Assembly: GCA_963585895.1 (NCBI GenBank)
Contig: OY757912.1
Location: 83,887,813 to 83,951,812, forward strand
Reading direction: 5' to 3'
Origin: Sepioteuthis lessoniana
Taxonomy: Eukaryota; Mollusca; Cephalopoda; Myopsida; Loliginidae
DNA length: 64,000 bases
The notes beneath the pieces were generated by a model, which ran no database searches, was not told the DNA's origin, and saw only the letters and a program-made list of their open reading frames with translations. A program made the translations under genes and the position numbers. Below, piece by piece: positions 1 through 11,570 of this stretch (positions within the stretch are counted from its first letter, which is position 1; each line of letters begins with the position of its first letter).

Positions 1-895
1 AAGAGGAAGACCTTCCACATAACCAAATGCAAAGCATATCCCCATGAAAGATTATACATATTGTTTGAAGTTGTCAGAAGTAGGGAGATGGTTTTGGCTA
101 TAGTGGAGGAGATGACAGCAGCCCCGGGAGAACAAAAAGTGATAAACAACAAAGGAATTACTATTAGAAAGGACAGAGAGCAAATCCAGACCAACACATA
201 CATCCTACCATTTAATCAGCCCCATATTGCTAAGGAAGTGAAAATTGGGTATTGCTTCAAGAGGGTTGAACAATACATCCCAGCACTCCTGAAGTGCTTC
301 AAATATCAAAATATGACCTCCACTGGGAAGCTTGCAAAGGCTGACATATATGTACAAAGTGCAGTGAAAACAACCTCGACTACATAGAGAAAGATTGCTC
401 GAATGAACTCAAATGTCCAAACTGTCAACAAGACCATCTGGCTTACTCAAGATCTTGTGACATTTATAAAGACATATAGAGAAAGAAATATTAGAGGTGA
501 AGCACAAGAAAATAGTGACCTTTTTGGAAGTTAGAGAATAGGAGGGTCCTATATGGGATATAGCTCTTACACATTTGTTGCATGCAGGGTGGATCCAATC
601 AGATAAAGCAACTCAGAGAACAAATACAGAGCTCTGGTGGAGAAGCTGATTCAATTTGAACCAAGTGATTGGAAAATACATATGAATACCAAAGGGAACA
701 ATGAAAGACCAGGAATCGTAATCAAACTATTCTCAGCCAAATTCAATACAGTCCCCTCAACATCAAGAACAAAGTCACCTAAAAGAACGAATAAACAATG
801 CGATGCCCAGGGATTGACAAAATCCTTACATAGATCTTATAGTATAGAAAGTATGGATAGTGACCTTGACTGCATAGTTGCCAACCTCAATCTAT
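1..895 (+). pseudogene. LINE ORF1 (gag-like, zinc-knuckle) remnant
   Basis: The frame is open from the window edge to 387 and then frameshifts. It resembles the nucleic-acid-binding ORF1 of Jockey/I-type non-LTR retrotransposons: a TNTYILPFNQPHIAKEVKIGY block is followed by a Cys cluster (KCFKYQ), and after the shift at about 400-475 comes a CPNC..H..C zinc-knuckle. A further piece at 637-895 (MEKLIQFEPSDW, then a PSTSRTKSP tail) looks like the C-terminus. Several frameshifts and stops separate the parts, so it is dead. The 5' end lies outside the window and no RT follows; family A tail sequence starts at about 900. Family placement is from recognition only. Confidence 0.72.
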
Positions 896-1335
896 AATAT
901 ATAATAAATAACTACAATATTTTAAATGATTTAACTGTGTGCAAACAGATGAGCTCTGTCTTTTTTAAAAGTTACCTACAAATCATCCATTTAAAGATAT
1001 AAACAAGATTTGGCATGCCATTAAACTAAATAACCTAACAAATCATATATATATTCAATGAATAGATATATACAAACTGGATTTGATATTAATTGAAAGT
1101 GTTGATATACCATAAATACCAACTATTTTTACTGTGAGTAAATAAAACTATTCATGTTAGATAGAATGCTTGAAACCATTTAACTGTGTGCAAACAAATA
1201 AGCTCTTGCTAGTTTAAAATATTACCTACAAACTATTTGATTACAAATCATATATACTCAATGTATATGTATAAAGAAGATTTGGCATTAAATAACCTTC
1301 AAGGGTGGTATTGCCATAAAACCAAACCATTTCAA
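896..1335 (+). repeat. Family A 3' part
   Basis: Contains the family's degenerate internal monomers (aactgtgtgcaaacaaat type, at 930 and 1182) and two hairpin tails, the better one at 1280-1325 (tttggcattaaataacc followed by ttgccataaaaccaaacc). The 5' head is missing. Confidence 0.7.
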
Positions 1336-1402
1336 AGTTCAAACGTACTTGATACATCATTTCCGAAGTTTCCTAGGTCTTCCAAAAGAGTTGTAATCTC
1401 CA

Positions 1403-1626
1403 AGGCAGAATGGCCAATGTACTGGATCGAAAAATTGTAGTGAATGAGTTTGAACTTCAATTACACTATTATATTCACTTTTCAACTAATACCGTTGGAA
1501 AAGGCATGAAGCCCTTTATCCCTTAGTTATAGGTTAAACAGTACCACTACTGTTCTTCAAAAAGGATGGTTTTGGCATTGAATAACCCACAAAGATTAAT
1601 ATGTCATTAAATAAACTAAATCAAAC
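1403..1626 (+). mobile_element. SINE-D copy
   Basis: A decayed tRNA-like head (ctggatcg to gagtttgaacttc) is followed by the SINE-D body (ctaataccgttggaaaaggcatgaa, tataggttaaacagtacc) and the hairpin tail ttttggcattgaataaccc ending in aaactaaatc. Confidence 0.75.
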
Positions 1627-1765
1627 TTTTTAAAAGAAATTCAATAAAAATTAAAAAAAGAAGTTAACATAAGAATTATTCCCTCCTTAGTTGGAATGAG
1701 AACTTCTCAGCATCTCCATGTATTATTAATTATTTTTTCTTTTCTTTCTGAAATTTTTTGTACTG

Positions 1766-2022
1766 GGTATGCAAGTGGCATAATGTTGATTGTTAGAGAA
1801 AATGAACTTTACATATCAAGTTTAAATTCTGAACAAGGCTGTTAGTGTTTCACTGCATGCTAATGTCATTGGGAAAGGCATGAATCCATCACTTTTCCCT
1901 CCAGTTATGGGTAAATTATTGCATTGATAGGTTTGGTAGGGCAACTAATTTAGGAGTCTGGTGAAAGAGTAGAATGCCACCTACTTAAAAAAAGGCTTTG
2001 TGCTCTGTATGGGATCTGCCAA
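1766..2022 (+). mobile_element. SINE-B copy, diverged
   Basis: The head gtggcataatgttgattgtt and a box-B-like caagtttaaattc are followed by the SINE-B body (cattgggaaaggcatgaatcc, cagttatgggtaaat, gggcaactaatttaggag). Confidence 0.65.
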
Positions 2023-2380
2023 AGGTAAAAAATGAAAGGTTGATACTTACCAACAACCAAACTTGGGGTATAGCTTGAAATATAGTAACTTTTTAATCTT
2101 CCTTAATTCATGACCAATCATAAATTTTGTATCCTCAATAAAAACTATTTCTTTTTTTAATAGCTAGTAATGTAATTTTTGGTTCTTGAGTAAGTGAGAG
2201 GTTGCTCTATGTGGATTAGAAAGTTGGATTTTTTATCCTTTCTTTCTTTTCCACTTGATCTCGGACTTGTGATTCTTGATTTGTGACTTCATTCTTTCCC
2301 TTTGGATTTGTGATACAGCCTTTTTTTTGCTGACTGTATTGTTTGCACACTTAATAGATACAAGGAGAAGGAAAAGTAAT

Positions 2381-2442
2381 GTTAGCAACCTTAGTTGAGG
2401 GTTACCCTTGACTAATGTTGCTAACTTTACTTACTTTATATG
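2381..2442. repeat. Palindrome of SINE-C tail ends
   Basis: Arms 2381-2401 and 2405-2425 pair at about 18 of 21 positions. Each arm matches the tail end of SINE-C (gttagcaac...tagt.gaggg), one in each orientation, followed by actttacttac. Confidence 0.6.
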
Positions 2443-2520
2443 TATAAAAATGGATTTGGCATTAAATAACCTACAATAGTTGATATGCCACCAAACCAAA
2501 TCAAACTAAACAAACTAAAA
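2443..2520 (+). repeat. Hairpin-tail fragment of family A/SINE-D type
   Basis: Reads tgtataaaaatggatttggc, then the hairpin ataacctacaatagttgata and an A/C-rich ccaaaccaaatcaaac end. Truncated at its 5' side. Confidence 0.7.
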
Positions 2521-2817
2521 AGTGTGGCTGCCTTGACCACTATAAACAAAATCACCTGCCTAATCATTTCATAATGTCCAGCTTGGTTTCATGGTCATCA
2601 TCAAGGCTGATGGATGGGAACTATTTTCATCTATATTCTTCTGTTTTATAATGTTGCATTTTAGTTCTCAATAGGCTTATTCATTTATTGGAAGGGCTAC
2701 CTGGCATTACCTAGGTGTTGAGAATACCATTACATATAATAGTATTATAAGAAATGTGTTCTATAATATATTCTAAATTAATTGATACTATTTATTTTTA
2801 CTTACAAGTGGATTTTT
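2521..2817. other. No recognisable feature
   Basis: AT-rich sequence between two retroposon fragments. I see no coding pattern, tRNA-like boxes or repeat shared with the rest of the window. Confidence 0.5.
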
Positions 2818-3215
2818 GCCCAGTCGGCTGGGGCTGTAGAATACACTGACTGCTTCTCTGCAGAGGGATAAGATCCTCCTCTCACCAGCGAGTGTCTTGG
2901 ATATGACACTAAACAATCTGATGGTGAGGTTCTGGTAATGCCAGAGCTTTGGGGAATGCAGAGTACTACTTCATTGCCTTCACTCCCAGGTCCACTCTGG
3001 CCCAGAGTGGTAACACCTGATAGGGTCCTATCTATGGGTCAAATAGAACTAAACTATGTACTTATGCCAAATTGAATTGATTGAAATAGAACTGTTTTTG
3101 ACATTGAAACTATACTTATGTTAAACTGAATTGTTTGAAATAGAATTGTTTGTTTGTATAAAAATGGGTTTGGCATTAAATAACCTACAAATATTGATAT
3201 GCCATAAACTCCCTA
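2818..3215 (+). mobile_element. Family A retroposon
   Basis: Starts at the family 5' end (gcccagtcggctggggctg), with the conserved body (gacactaaacaatctgatgg, gggtcctatctatgggtcaa), degenerate monomers and the hairpin tail at 3172-3215. No target duplication could be seen. Confidence 0.8.
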
Positions 3216-3697
3216 AAAGCAATCAAACAAAATATAAGTTGATTTTAATAAAATCCATATTGAAATAGTTTCATCTCCTTGCTAAATGAATAAAATGTAA
3301 ATGAGAAGATATTAAAAAATTTTGCTGCTCTTTATTTTTAAAAAATAGTTTTCTTATAAATGTTATGCACAAAACTCATGTTTCTATATATGAAAATAAA
3401 ATTACAATCAATATCCCTGGATAGTTGTTAAAACCTACTTTTTAAAATCCCTATAAAAATTAAATATGCCATCACTGTAATAAATGCCATTTGTTAGTAC
3501 ATGTAATTCACATAACATGTTGATTATGTGTATTTTTGATTTAACATTATATGGGCTGTTTTGATGGTAGCAGATGTGTGGAAAAGGATTAATTCATATA
3601 GACAATATTATCTATACTATTGTGGCAAGTGCAGGTGTCTTAATAGTTAAGGCCATTTAAAAATTAAAAACTAAGAGAAAATATTAGTCAAAAATGG
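3216..3697. other. No recognisable feature
   Basis: AT-rich, no coding or repeat signal that I can name. Confidence 0.4.
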
Positions 3698-3834
3698 AAA
3701 AAATAGTGATTGACAATGCTTTATTTAATGAATAACTAAAAGATGTTACTAATACTATGAGTGTGAAAAAATAGTGATTGACAATGCTTTATTTAACGAA
3801 TAACTAAAAGATGTTACTAATACTATGAGTGTGA
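3698..3834. repeat. 68-bp tandem duplication
   Basis: Two adjacent copies of a 68-bp unit (aatagtgattgacaatgctt to actatgagtgtgaaaa) with a single visible difference (ttaatgaa against ttaacgaa), implying a recent duplication. Confidence 0.9.
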
Positions 3835-3956
3835 AAAAATAAACCTACAATAAAAGCAAAAATTGCAGTGAATGATATTAAGAAACAGAATTAAGGATGG
3901 GTTTATAGGTTTATTTATTTTTTTTACTTATCGGTTTGATTTGAGCAAAACAATGG

Positions 3957-4040
3957 TCTTCATAGTTCAGTTGGTAGAGCAGCTGGTGCATTTAACTAAG
4001 TTTATCCAAGGCAAAAAATGATATGAGTTCATGTATCACC
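3957..4040 (+). repeat. tRNA-like sequence (pseudo-tRNA or SINE head)
   Basis: Contains a good box A/D-arm (tagttcagttggtagagca) and, about 50 nt later, a weak box B (gagttcatgtatc). The acceptor stem does not close by eye, so it is more likely a pseudo-tRNA or the head of an unlisted SINE than a working gene. Confidence 0.5.
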
Positions 4041-4367
4041 TACAGTTTATGCTTTATTAGGTATTTATAAAAACACCCACCTGTTATTGTTGTTTCTTGT
4101 AGAATTCAAGAAGTGGTTTACAGTGGCACAGATTAAAGTAGTGACATTAATTTCGACATGCAAAATTTAATATAAGTATCACGAAGTTAGAAATGTTTTG
4201 AAGTCTCATTTTTCCTGCAAATCTTTGAATTTTATCATTTTTTTATTACAAAATTCATGTCTCGGAATCTACAGGAAATGATAATAATCTCAAGATGCAA
4301 AATTTACTTGAAATTTGTCAGATTTTAAATATTCAGTAATCAAGTAAAAAGGATAAACTTTGTTTAA
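4041..4367. other. No recognisable feature
   Basis: AT-rich DNA; nothing supported. Confidence 0.4.
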
Positions 4368-4580
4368 AGAGGTTTGATAATTTTTTTCATTTTGAAAGAA
4401 GTTTGATAATTTCTTATTTTAAAAGAAGTTTAATGATTATTTTTATTTTAAAATTTGTTTTGAATTTTTTTTGTTTTAAAGGAAGTCTTATGATTTTTCA
4501 ATTTTAAAAGAAGTTGTGTGATTTTTATTTTAAAAGTTGTTTTATAATTTTTTTTAATTTTAAAAGAAGTTTCTATTAAA
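4368..4580. repeat. Degenerate A/T minisatellite
   Basis: About seven imperfect copies of a roughly 28-30 bp unit of the form ttttaaaagaagttt(g)atgattttt, differing by short indels. Confidence 0.65.
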
Positions 4581-4976
4581 AATTTTGGAGTCAACATATT
4601 TTTTTTGTTTTTGCTTTTCATGTGGATGTCTGTCTACATTATAAATTCTTTAAGGGGAAATAAACCTTTTTAACTGGTTGATTTATTAATAGTGTTTATT
4701 ATTTGCTGTGAAAAATTTGTCTGTGTATATTTTTTTTGTAAATTTCTTCAAGTTTTTATTTCATTTTGGCAAGAAATACTTCATTTTTTTAAATTAAAAA
4801 ATATTCTATTTAGGAGGCATAATTCTCAAACTACAATAAATACTCCTGAAAATTAAGATGGTATAATTCATGTCAGCCAATAAATTGCCTAAGTAATTTA
4901 AACAAAATAGAAACTAACCAATTAACGAGTTATTTTTAGTTACAATAAACGAAAGTAGATTTTTAATTTTTTTAAT

Positions 4977-5016
<40 letters not shown>

Positions 5017-5685
5017 CTTTAAATACTGTCTGCCTATCTACTTACTTGTCTATTATATATATATCTGTCAATGTATCTATTTATCTACCTGCATTAGGTC
5101 ACAGCTAAAATCACATTCACCCTCCCCCCATCCAATACTGCCATGTTACAAAACTGGTTAATTTATACAGATGCTGAATTAAATTAAAGGGACCCAACTC
5201 TTGGCTATCATATTGCATGAGGTCAAGGACTTTTCTCATAAAAATGAATCATTTGATTTTGACTTTCATTAGAACTTGAGATGAGAGAGAAACCCACTGG
5301 CTGGCAGATGCTGCCAGATGTCACTATGGTGACCGTCTCTCTGACACGAATAAACAAGGAATTGTAATAAAAGTTGATACTTTGTTGCAATTTTCTTTTC
5401 ATGCTAATGTTCAGCTAACTACCATCTGGTGTCCTGTAAAAAGTTGAGTTATTGCTTCAGTCAAGATTTTAGCTAAAAAAAAAAAAAAATGTAATTTGAA
5501 ATTGAAATTCAATAAATAAATAAATAAGCTGGAAAAAAGAAAAGAAAAGAAAAAAAAACAAAAAACAAAAACAATTATCATGCAATAGATGAGTTCATTA
5601 TGTAGATTATTAGAAATTCAAGTATTTATAAAAATTAGAAACACTGTTTTAGTCAAAGTAGAAGTGGGTAGTATTATTTGAAATG

Positions 5686-5689
<4 letters not shown>
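4581..5689. other. No gene; AT-rich with (TA)n
   Basis: A (TA)n run lies at 4984-5011 and an A-rich stretch at 5475-5575. Nothing else is supported. Confidence 0.4.

Positions 5690-5757
<68 letters not shown>
5690..5757. repeat. (GA)n microsatellite
   Basis: An uninterrupted GA run of about 34 units. Confidence 0.97.
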
Positions 5758-5761
<4 letters not shown>

Positions 5762-6404
5762 AAAATAATCTGATTTTGTGTTAGATCAGAAAGACATAAT
5801 ACAGAAGTACCTTTAGATTTGACTTGAACTAAAAACTGAACCAAGGATATCAATGATATATATCTGAATTCTTATGTTTCTGGTATTTGTTTCTAATTCA
5901 ATGTCAGCTTTTCTTCATTAGAAATTTGAAATTAAACTGATGTAAATATCTAAAAATAAATCAAAATCATAGCACCTGGTAACTATTTCTGTCAAGGACT
6001 TTTTTTTTTCAAAATAAATGTGATACAGAGTAGCATATTTTCTTGTCATCAGTATTCAGTTAAACAAATTTGTTGGAGGAGTTATTTAAGCTATCTAAAT
6101 GAGGTTAGATATAAGCATATCAAGTAATAATTGAGAGACTTCATTTTAATTAATGAAATACTAATTATTGAAAGGTTAATTAGTCCTGAGCCATTTTTAT
6201 TCTCCCACAAATATTGAATAAAGGAAGAAGAATCTAATATAAACTGAAAATTAAATATTAATTGTTGAATAAATGAATATATAATATTACCCATAAATAA
6301 GTAAACCCTTACAACTGATTTTACAAAATGTTAATTTTCTTCTAAACCAAATAAACCAAGATTTTATTATTTAGAGTGGAACTTTATACAATCAAAATAG
6401 TTGC
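5758..6404. other. No recognisable feature
   Basis: AT-rich; a minus-strand 67-codon frame at 6091-6294 has no family resemblance. Confidence 0.4.
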
Positions 6405-6693
6405 GAGGTGCCCATGGTGTAATCATTATCGTCGTAGGAAATGAACACAGCGACATAAGTTCAAATCCTGGACAAGATTGATTACATTTCACATAGCACT
6501 AATACCCTTAGGAAAGGTATGAATCCAGTTATTCTCCCTCCAGCTATGGGTAAATAGTAGGACAGACTGGGTTCTTAAGCCTTGGTGAGGCAACTAGTCT
6601 AGGTGAAGGAAAACTCTGAATTGAAACCTGTTAAACTCCTCCTAAAAATTGACCTCATGTCATATCCTGCTCGAGTGGAGGGGTTGGGTAAAT
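6405..6693 (+). mobile_element. SINE-B, near full length
   Basis: Pol III type: the tRNA-derived head gtgcccatggtgtaatcatt carries a box-A-like region, and box B is aagttcaaatcctgg at about 6451. The body (actaatacccttaggaaagg, cagctatgggtaaatagtag) and the end gtggaggggttgggtaaat follow. A weak flanking match (aaaatagttg, aaaatggtta) may be the target duplication. Confidence 0.88.
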
Positions 6694-6819
6694 CTGAAAA
6701 TGGTTATCATTCAGTATTATATATTTTCAAACTACAACTCTGAAACTAAGAATATTGAATGTACTGCAGTTCTTATTGAATATGTAGCATGTACACCCCT
6801 TATATCTATTTGTGCAATT

Positions 6820-7005
6820 ACATTTTTGACTACTATTTCAATGCTGTAGGGCTTGGTAAAAAATAGTATCTAGTCATGTTGGTTTTGATAGTATAATGTC
6901 AAAGAATTTTATTATTTCAAGTAGAACATTATACAATCAAAAAAGATATTATTAGGTATTATCTATTACAAAACTCTGCAGCATTGAAACTTTGTTACCA
7001 AAGAT
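6820..7005. repeat. Family F ends in inverted orientation
   Basis: Two family F terminal sequences face each other: caatgctgtagggcttgg on plus (6840) and the reverse type aaactctgcagcattgaaac (6970). The second also pairs with 9089-9118. Confidence 0.55.
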
Positions 7006-7039
7006 ATGAATAAGAACTTTCCTTATATATATTATCATC

Positions 7040-7965
7040 ACTATCATCAATTTGTACTAACAGCACAGAGTACTCTGGCTGTTTTTGCTGTCCATCCCTA
7101 TTGTCAGGTCCTTTAGACTTCATCCAGTCTCTGAACAGAACTGATATATGTTAAGATTTTGCTGGTTGGCCATGTGTAGGAATCCATAGGAGAACATTGA
7201 TTATGAGATTATCTCATTTATGCAGCTGTGCACAGCATCTCTGGTTCATCTGACATTGTTTGTGAGATGAGAGGCGAGTGGCCGTACAGCTACTGTTTTG
7301 TGGGGTACTGTTTCTAGAATTTGTTCAAAACCGCATGTAGCATTCTTGTGTAGCTCCCATCTAGCTGCAATGCAGTGTATAAACAAAACACAGTAGAGAG
7401 ATGTACAAAAGGCTGTATTTTTTCCTTCTCCAAGAAAGGCCACCTGAATCACTAAGAACTACAGAGGCATAACTCTTACTGCTGTAGATGTTAAGGTTTA
7501 TAATGTTTTGCTTCTCAATCGTATCCAACCTGAAGTTAAGAAAATTCTCCGGAAAAATCAAAATGGCTTTTGAAGAAATTGATCCACTACTTCACTGATT
7601 CAGACTATCAGTCTTGAAGCAACACTATTGTTTGAAGATTTCTTCAAAGTATTTAAGTCTATAGATTGTGGAAAGATAGAGCAAATACTATCAGTATATG
7701 GTTTCCCCAAAGAAACTGTTACTGTTATGATGATGCTTTGCAGACCAGTTTATATACCTCAGTAGCAATATCTCATCAACTGAAAGCAATGTCAACATAC
7801 ACAGAGGAAAGACATAGACTATAATTGACAGGCTGTCAATCATGTGGAAATCTGATCTCTGTGATAAAATGAAATGGGGATTTTTTGTCAAGTTGTGGCC
7901 ATGTTAGTACTACTGTATAGTTGCATCACTTGGACTCTCATGAAATGGTTGGAAAAAAGCTCTCT
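7040..7965. mobile_element. RTE LINE, 5'-inverted and broken copy
   Basis: The 7040-7371 segment matches the 3' end of the RTE at 24070 on minus, with a gatgat-type tail at about 7030. The 7375-7965 segment encodes RT pieces on plus (VYKQNT.ERCTKGCI, then DRLSIMWKSDL.DKMK) with many stops and an internal deletion of the RT core. The plus part ends at the codons for LEKK, and the minus part begins at the codons for LDG.YTRM, which are adjacent in the intact copy. This is the layout produced by twin priming. Confidence 0.7.
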
Positions 7966-7971
7966 CTCTCT

Positions 7972-8021
<50 letters not shown>
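7960..8021. repeat. (CT)n(TA)n microsatellite
   Basis: CT run at 7960-7972, then TA run to about 8021. Open frames across it on both strands are artefacts. Confidence 0.95.
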
Positions 8022-8028
<7 letters not shown>

Positions 8029-8224
8029 GTTTTATTATGGTTTTATTCATACATTGGAAAATGTAGCTTTCCCAAAATAAGTACATTCCTTTTATACACA
8101 CACACACACAGTGGGTGCGATGGGTAAATTGCTATTGTTTGAAATAGTCAATTTCACAAAGTTTTGTTTGTTTCAGGTTTTGTCTACTATGTAGCAAACT
8201 CAAATCAATTGGACACTGTCCTTA

Positions 8225-8835
8225 AGAAAAGTAGCACCATGATACAATGTCCAGGACTTTGAAAACAACATGCTTTACTAATTGCTATTCAGCTGGAAGC
8301 TCCAATATGAAGATTTCAGAGTGTTTGGGTGTTTATCTGAAGACAAATTGATATTCATATTGATGAAAACCAAACACCCAGTCTGCATCATGGTGTTTGT
8401 CATCGTCCCTAGCGATGGTGACATTATGCATCCATTCATCTTTCCACATGGTCTGAAAGGCAGACATCAAGTACCTGGAGGAGATAGTGCTGCCTAAGAT
8501 TGAAAAGGTGGCTGCTGGAAGACCCTATGTCTGATAACAAGACTCTGCAGCATGCCATACAAGCAGGAGAATCCTGGCTGTGAAAAAATTTATGTGAGCA
8601 CATCACTCCTAACATCTGGTTGCCTAACTTCCCAGGTTATAATCTCCTTTATTATAAGTGGAGCCCAGTTGAGTGAGAGGCCAACAAAACTTGGTGCAGG
8701 ACCAAAGATGAATTGAAGTCAAAGATAACGGCAGCATTTACCATTTTAAACAAGGAGATTATTGGAAAGGCTTGCAGGAGATTCCGAAGTCGTCTGGAGG
8801 TCATGGTTGAAACCAGTAGCAATTTCTTTAAATAA
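8225..8835 (+). pseudogene. Tc1/mariner-type (IS630-like) DDE transposase remnant
   Basis: Plus-strand pieces in shifting frames resemble the C-terminal half of a Tc1/mariner-like transposase: TKHPVCIMVFVIVPSDGDIM (about 8360-8430), then LEEIVLPKIEKVAAGRPYV, QDSA.CHTSR and, at 8670-8835, NKTWCRTKDELKSKI and GKACRRFRSRLE ending at a TAA (8833). Stops and frameshifts separate the blocks and the N-terminal DNA-binding half is not visible. Such enzymes cut and paste DNA at TA sites; this copy cannot. The QDSA block would carry the second catalytic Asp. Confidence 0.7.
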
Positions 8836-9037
8836 ATTTAATCTATAGTATTTCAAGATATTTTCATATGATTTTGCTGAATATATCTGCTAAAGTGAGA
8901 TGTCTCTGTTGTTTTCCTTTTTGTTTGATTAAGACCACAGTTTACTGATCACATCCTGTGTGTATATATATATATATAATTCTATTATGGTTTTATTCAT
9001 ATATATGAATATGTAACTGTCCAAAAGTAAGTACAAC

Positions 9038-9077
<40 letters not shown>

Positions 9078-9254
9078 ATTTTTGATTACAAAGTTTCAAT
9101 GCTGTAGAGTTTTGTAATAAATAGCACTTAAAATATTTTTATTAACACAAACTATTATTGATGTATCTATTTATGGTGACATTTTAAATAATTTAATTAA
9201 CTTTTTGATAATTCTTTTAATTGATTAAATTTAGCATATCATCATTTGATCTCA

Positions 9255-9289
<35 letters not shown>

Positions 9290-9699
9290 TCTGTATTTCA
9301 TAATAAATAATACTTGAAATATTTTTATAAAACTAAAACTATTAGGGATATTGTACATATTTTTTAATAATCTTTTTTATTCATCATATTTGCATATAAG
9401 ACCTGTCTCTATTTACAAATGGCATTATAGTATAGAGTTAGGTTATCTACAAGAAATAGTAGTGTTTTGCTTCTGGGTAAACATTAGCTTACAAGAGACC
9501 TCACCTTCACATATAAGATACCTCAACTTCAGATATAAGATCTGGGAAATATTTTTTACTAAAAAAAGAAAAGAAAAGAAAAAATAACAGGGAGGGTTTT
9601 ACGTGTCATCAGATTTAATAGATATTTCTAAAATTGCTTTTAAGCATTTCCTTTTCTTATTTTTTATGTCATTTACTCTTGAGCATTTGTGTTTTATTA
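8836..9699. repeat. Microsatellite-rich AT region
   Basis: Holds (TA)n at 8960-8979 and 9041-9071, (CA)n at 9255-9289 and a family F end at about 9089. No gene seen. Confidence 0.8.
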
Positions 9700-9890
9700 T
9701 TATTATGAAACTCTACAACAAGATAAGTAACAAAACTTGTTGATTCATACAAATGCCGTATTAAATTTTTATAAAAAGTTAATTTTCCTACAAACCAAAG
9801 ATAATTGGAGACTATAAATTTTAAACTGACTTTAATATAAAACTGCCCTAAAAGTTTAAAATGCTATAAAACAAACCAACTAACCTGCAA
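9700..9890 (+). repeat. Family A3 tail fragment
   Basis: The end motif gataattggagactataaat, a degenerate hairpin and aaaacaaaccaac match the A3 tail at 10064. Confidence 0.5.
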
Positions 9891-10063
9891 CTTTTGAATT
9901 TTGCCAAAGTTAGAAATCACGATTGTGACACAATAGACAAAATGAAGGAGAACTTAAAAAAGCAACTAATAATAATCTCAAAAGAAAAATTTGCAGACTG
10001 TTTCAAAGAGTGGAAGCGAAGCTGGAATAAGTAAGTTCTCTAGGTTTGAGATGATGAAGTGTT

Positions 10064-10195
10064 TACATGTTTAAAATGATTGTGAAGATATATGTTCGTA
10101 TCAGATATAATTGGAGACCATAATTATTAAAATGACTTTGACATAAAGCAACCCAACAAGGGTTGACATGCTGTAAAACCAATCAAAAACAACTA
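10064..10195 (+). repeat. Family A3 tail
   Basis: Matches the reverse complement of 63180-63290. Carries the hairpin aacccaacaagggtt followed by acatgctgtaaaaccaatc. Confidence 0.65.
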
Positions 10196-11011
10196 AAATG
10201 TTATAGCAGTTATTAAGTTGGAAAATACAAGGAGATTTTAGGCCTGCCCAAGATGAGAATAACATTAAGTCAGGAAATATATTTGCTATTTCACTTGTTC
10301 ATCTCAGTGTACAGCACACTTAGCCCATCATTTCTCAAGTTTCTTTAACTCTTGGTTGATCTGTGAACTTTTAGGCACCATTTCATAGAATCAAACTGAA
10401 TTTGAAGCAATATTTGATGTCCTATGACTGTGCAAACAAATGATTATTATTAAGGGTACATTAAAAAAATCTGCAGTAATTTTAACTTATTGTCAGTTAT
10501 TAAAGGGTTTACATTAATTCATCAATTATTCAAATTATTTTCCTCATCTCTGTTGTTTTAGTCCCACTGTCTTGGCTTATTTATTTTTAAATTACTTCAC
10601 ATAGGAACCAATGTTCAGAAGTTTTATATTTAGCAATTAAGGTATTCTATATCAAAACTTACAAAACAAAAAGCAGTAAGTATACCAATCTTTTATTGAA
10701 TAAACTATATTTTGGCAGCAATCTCATTTATAAACAAGTTTTGCTCAAGATCACAGACAAGATTTATTTTAGTAGTCTTTTTTAAATTTATTTTTATTCA
10801 TTTTCCATCTTTGAATGCAACCATGACTATTTGGTATTGAAATTTTCCAAACTTTTCTTCCCAAGTACTTTCAAGAATGGTCATTTTCAAGGGTGAAGTT
10901 GAGCTATCGTCTTAAATTTAGTGAAATTTTGATGCATATATATTTTATCATTATGGTGTTTTTTATGTCAAAAATTTAAAATTCACATCTTATGTTTATG
11001 ACATTGCAAAC

Positions 11012-11062
<51 letters not shown>

Positions 11063-11293
11063 AATTGAAAAACATAGTAATCCAAAGTGAAGAATTTAAT
11101 ATGAAAGAGAGTCAACGTTATAATATTTTTGTTTCAATAAACCATCATCAGGACTTAGAAAAGATGTTATCAAGTGTCATTAGATCACTGAAAGATGTTT
11201 AATTATATAGTTTCAAATAACTATTCTATCTAATAATAAATTTTTGCAATCAGTTATATGGTATCAAGTATTCCTATTTTATATCAATAATTT
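10196..11293. other. No gene; AT-rich with (TA)n(GA)n
   Basis: A TA run followed by GA lies at 11019-11062. Nothing else recognised. Confidence 0.5.
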
Positions 11294-11535
11294 TCAAACA
11301 GATCTATTTGACCCATAGATGGGACTGATGGGTAGTACTACTCTTGATCAGAGTGGACTAGGGAGTAATGGCAATGAAAGATGGATCACTATTCCTCAGA
11401 TCTCCAAAATTGGAGCCTTGCCACTTGATACAGTTTAGTATCATACCCAGGATATCTCTTTTTTGTGTGTGTGTGGGGATATTCCTCTCCCAGGGATACA
11501 TTCAGCATATTCTGCTCCATCAGCAGGGCTTCTAT
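11294..11535 (-). repeat. Family A2, 3'-truncated
   Basis: Reads as the complement of the family body: gacccatagatgggac, gagtggac.agggagtaatgg, then tattctgctccatcag near its 5' end. Confidence 0.65.
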
Positions 11536-11570
11536 TTTAAGGCAACACAAGGAATATATTAGAAATAGAT

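Larger units (their letters stand above)
6945..9130 (+). mobile_element. Candidate degenerate Tc1/mariner-like element with terminal inverted repeats
   Basis: The sequence at 6964-6996 and at 9087-9119 forms an inverted repeat of about 31 bp with only one or two differences (aaactctgcagcattgaaac against its complement). Between them lie a broken DDE transposase (8225-8835) and an inserted RTE copy. Linking ends and transposase into one element is inference; TA duplications were not resolved. Confidence 0.42.

Noticed and set aside
7874..8127. Frames with IYIYIYIY and SLSLSL runs on both strands
   Set aside because: They are read through the (CT)n(TA)n microsatellite.
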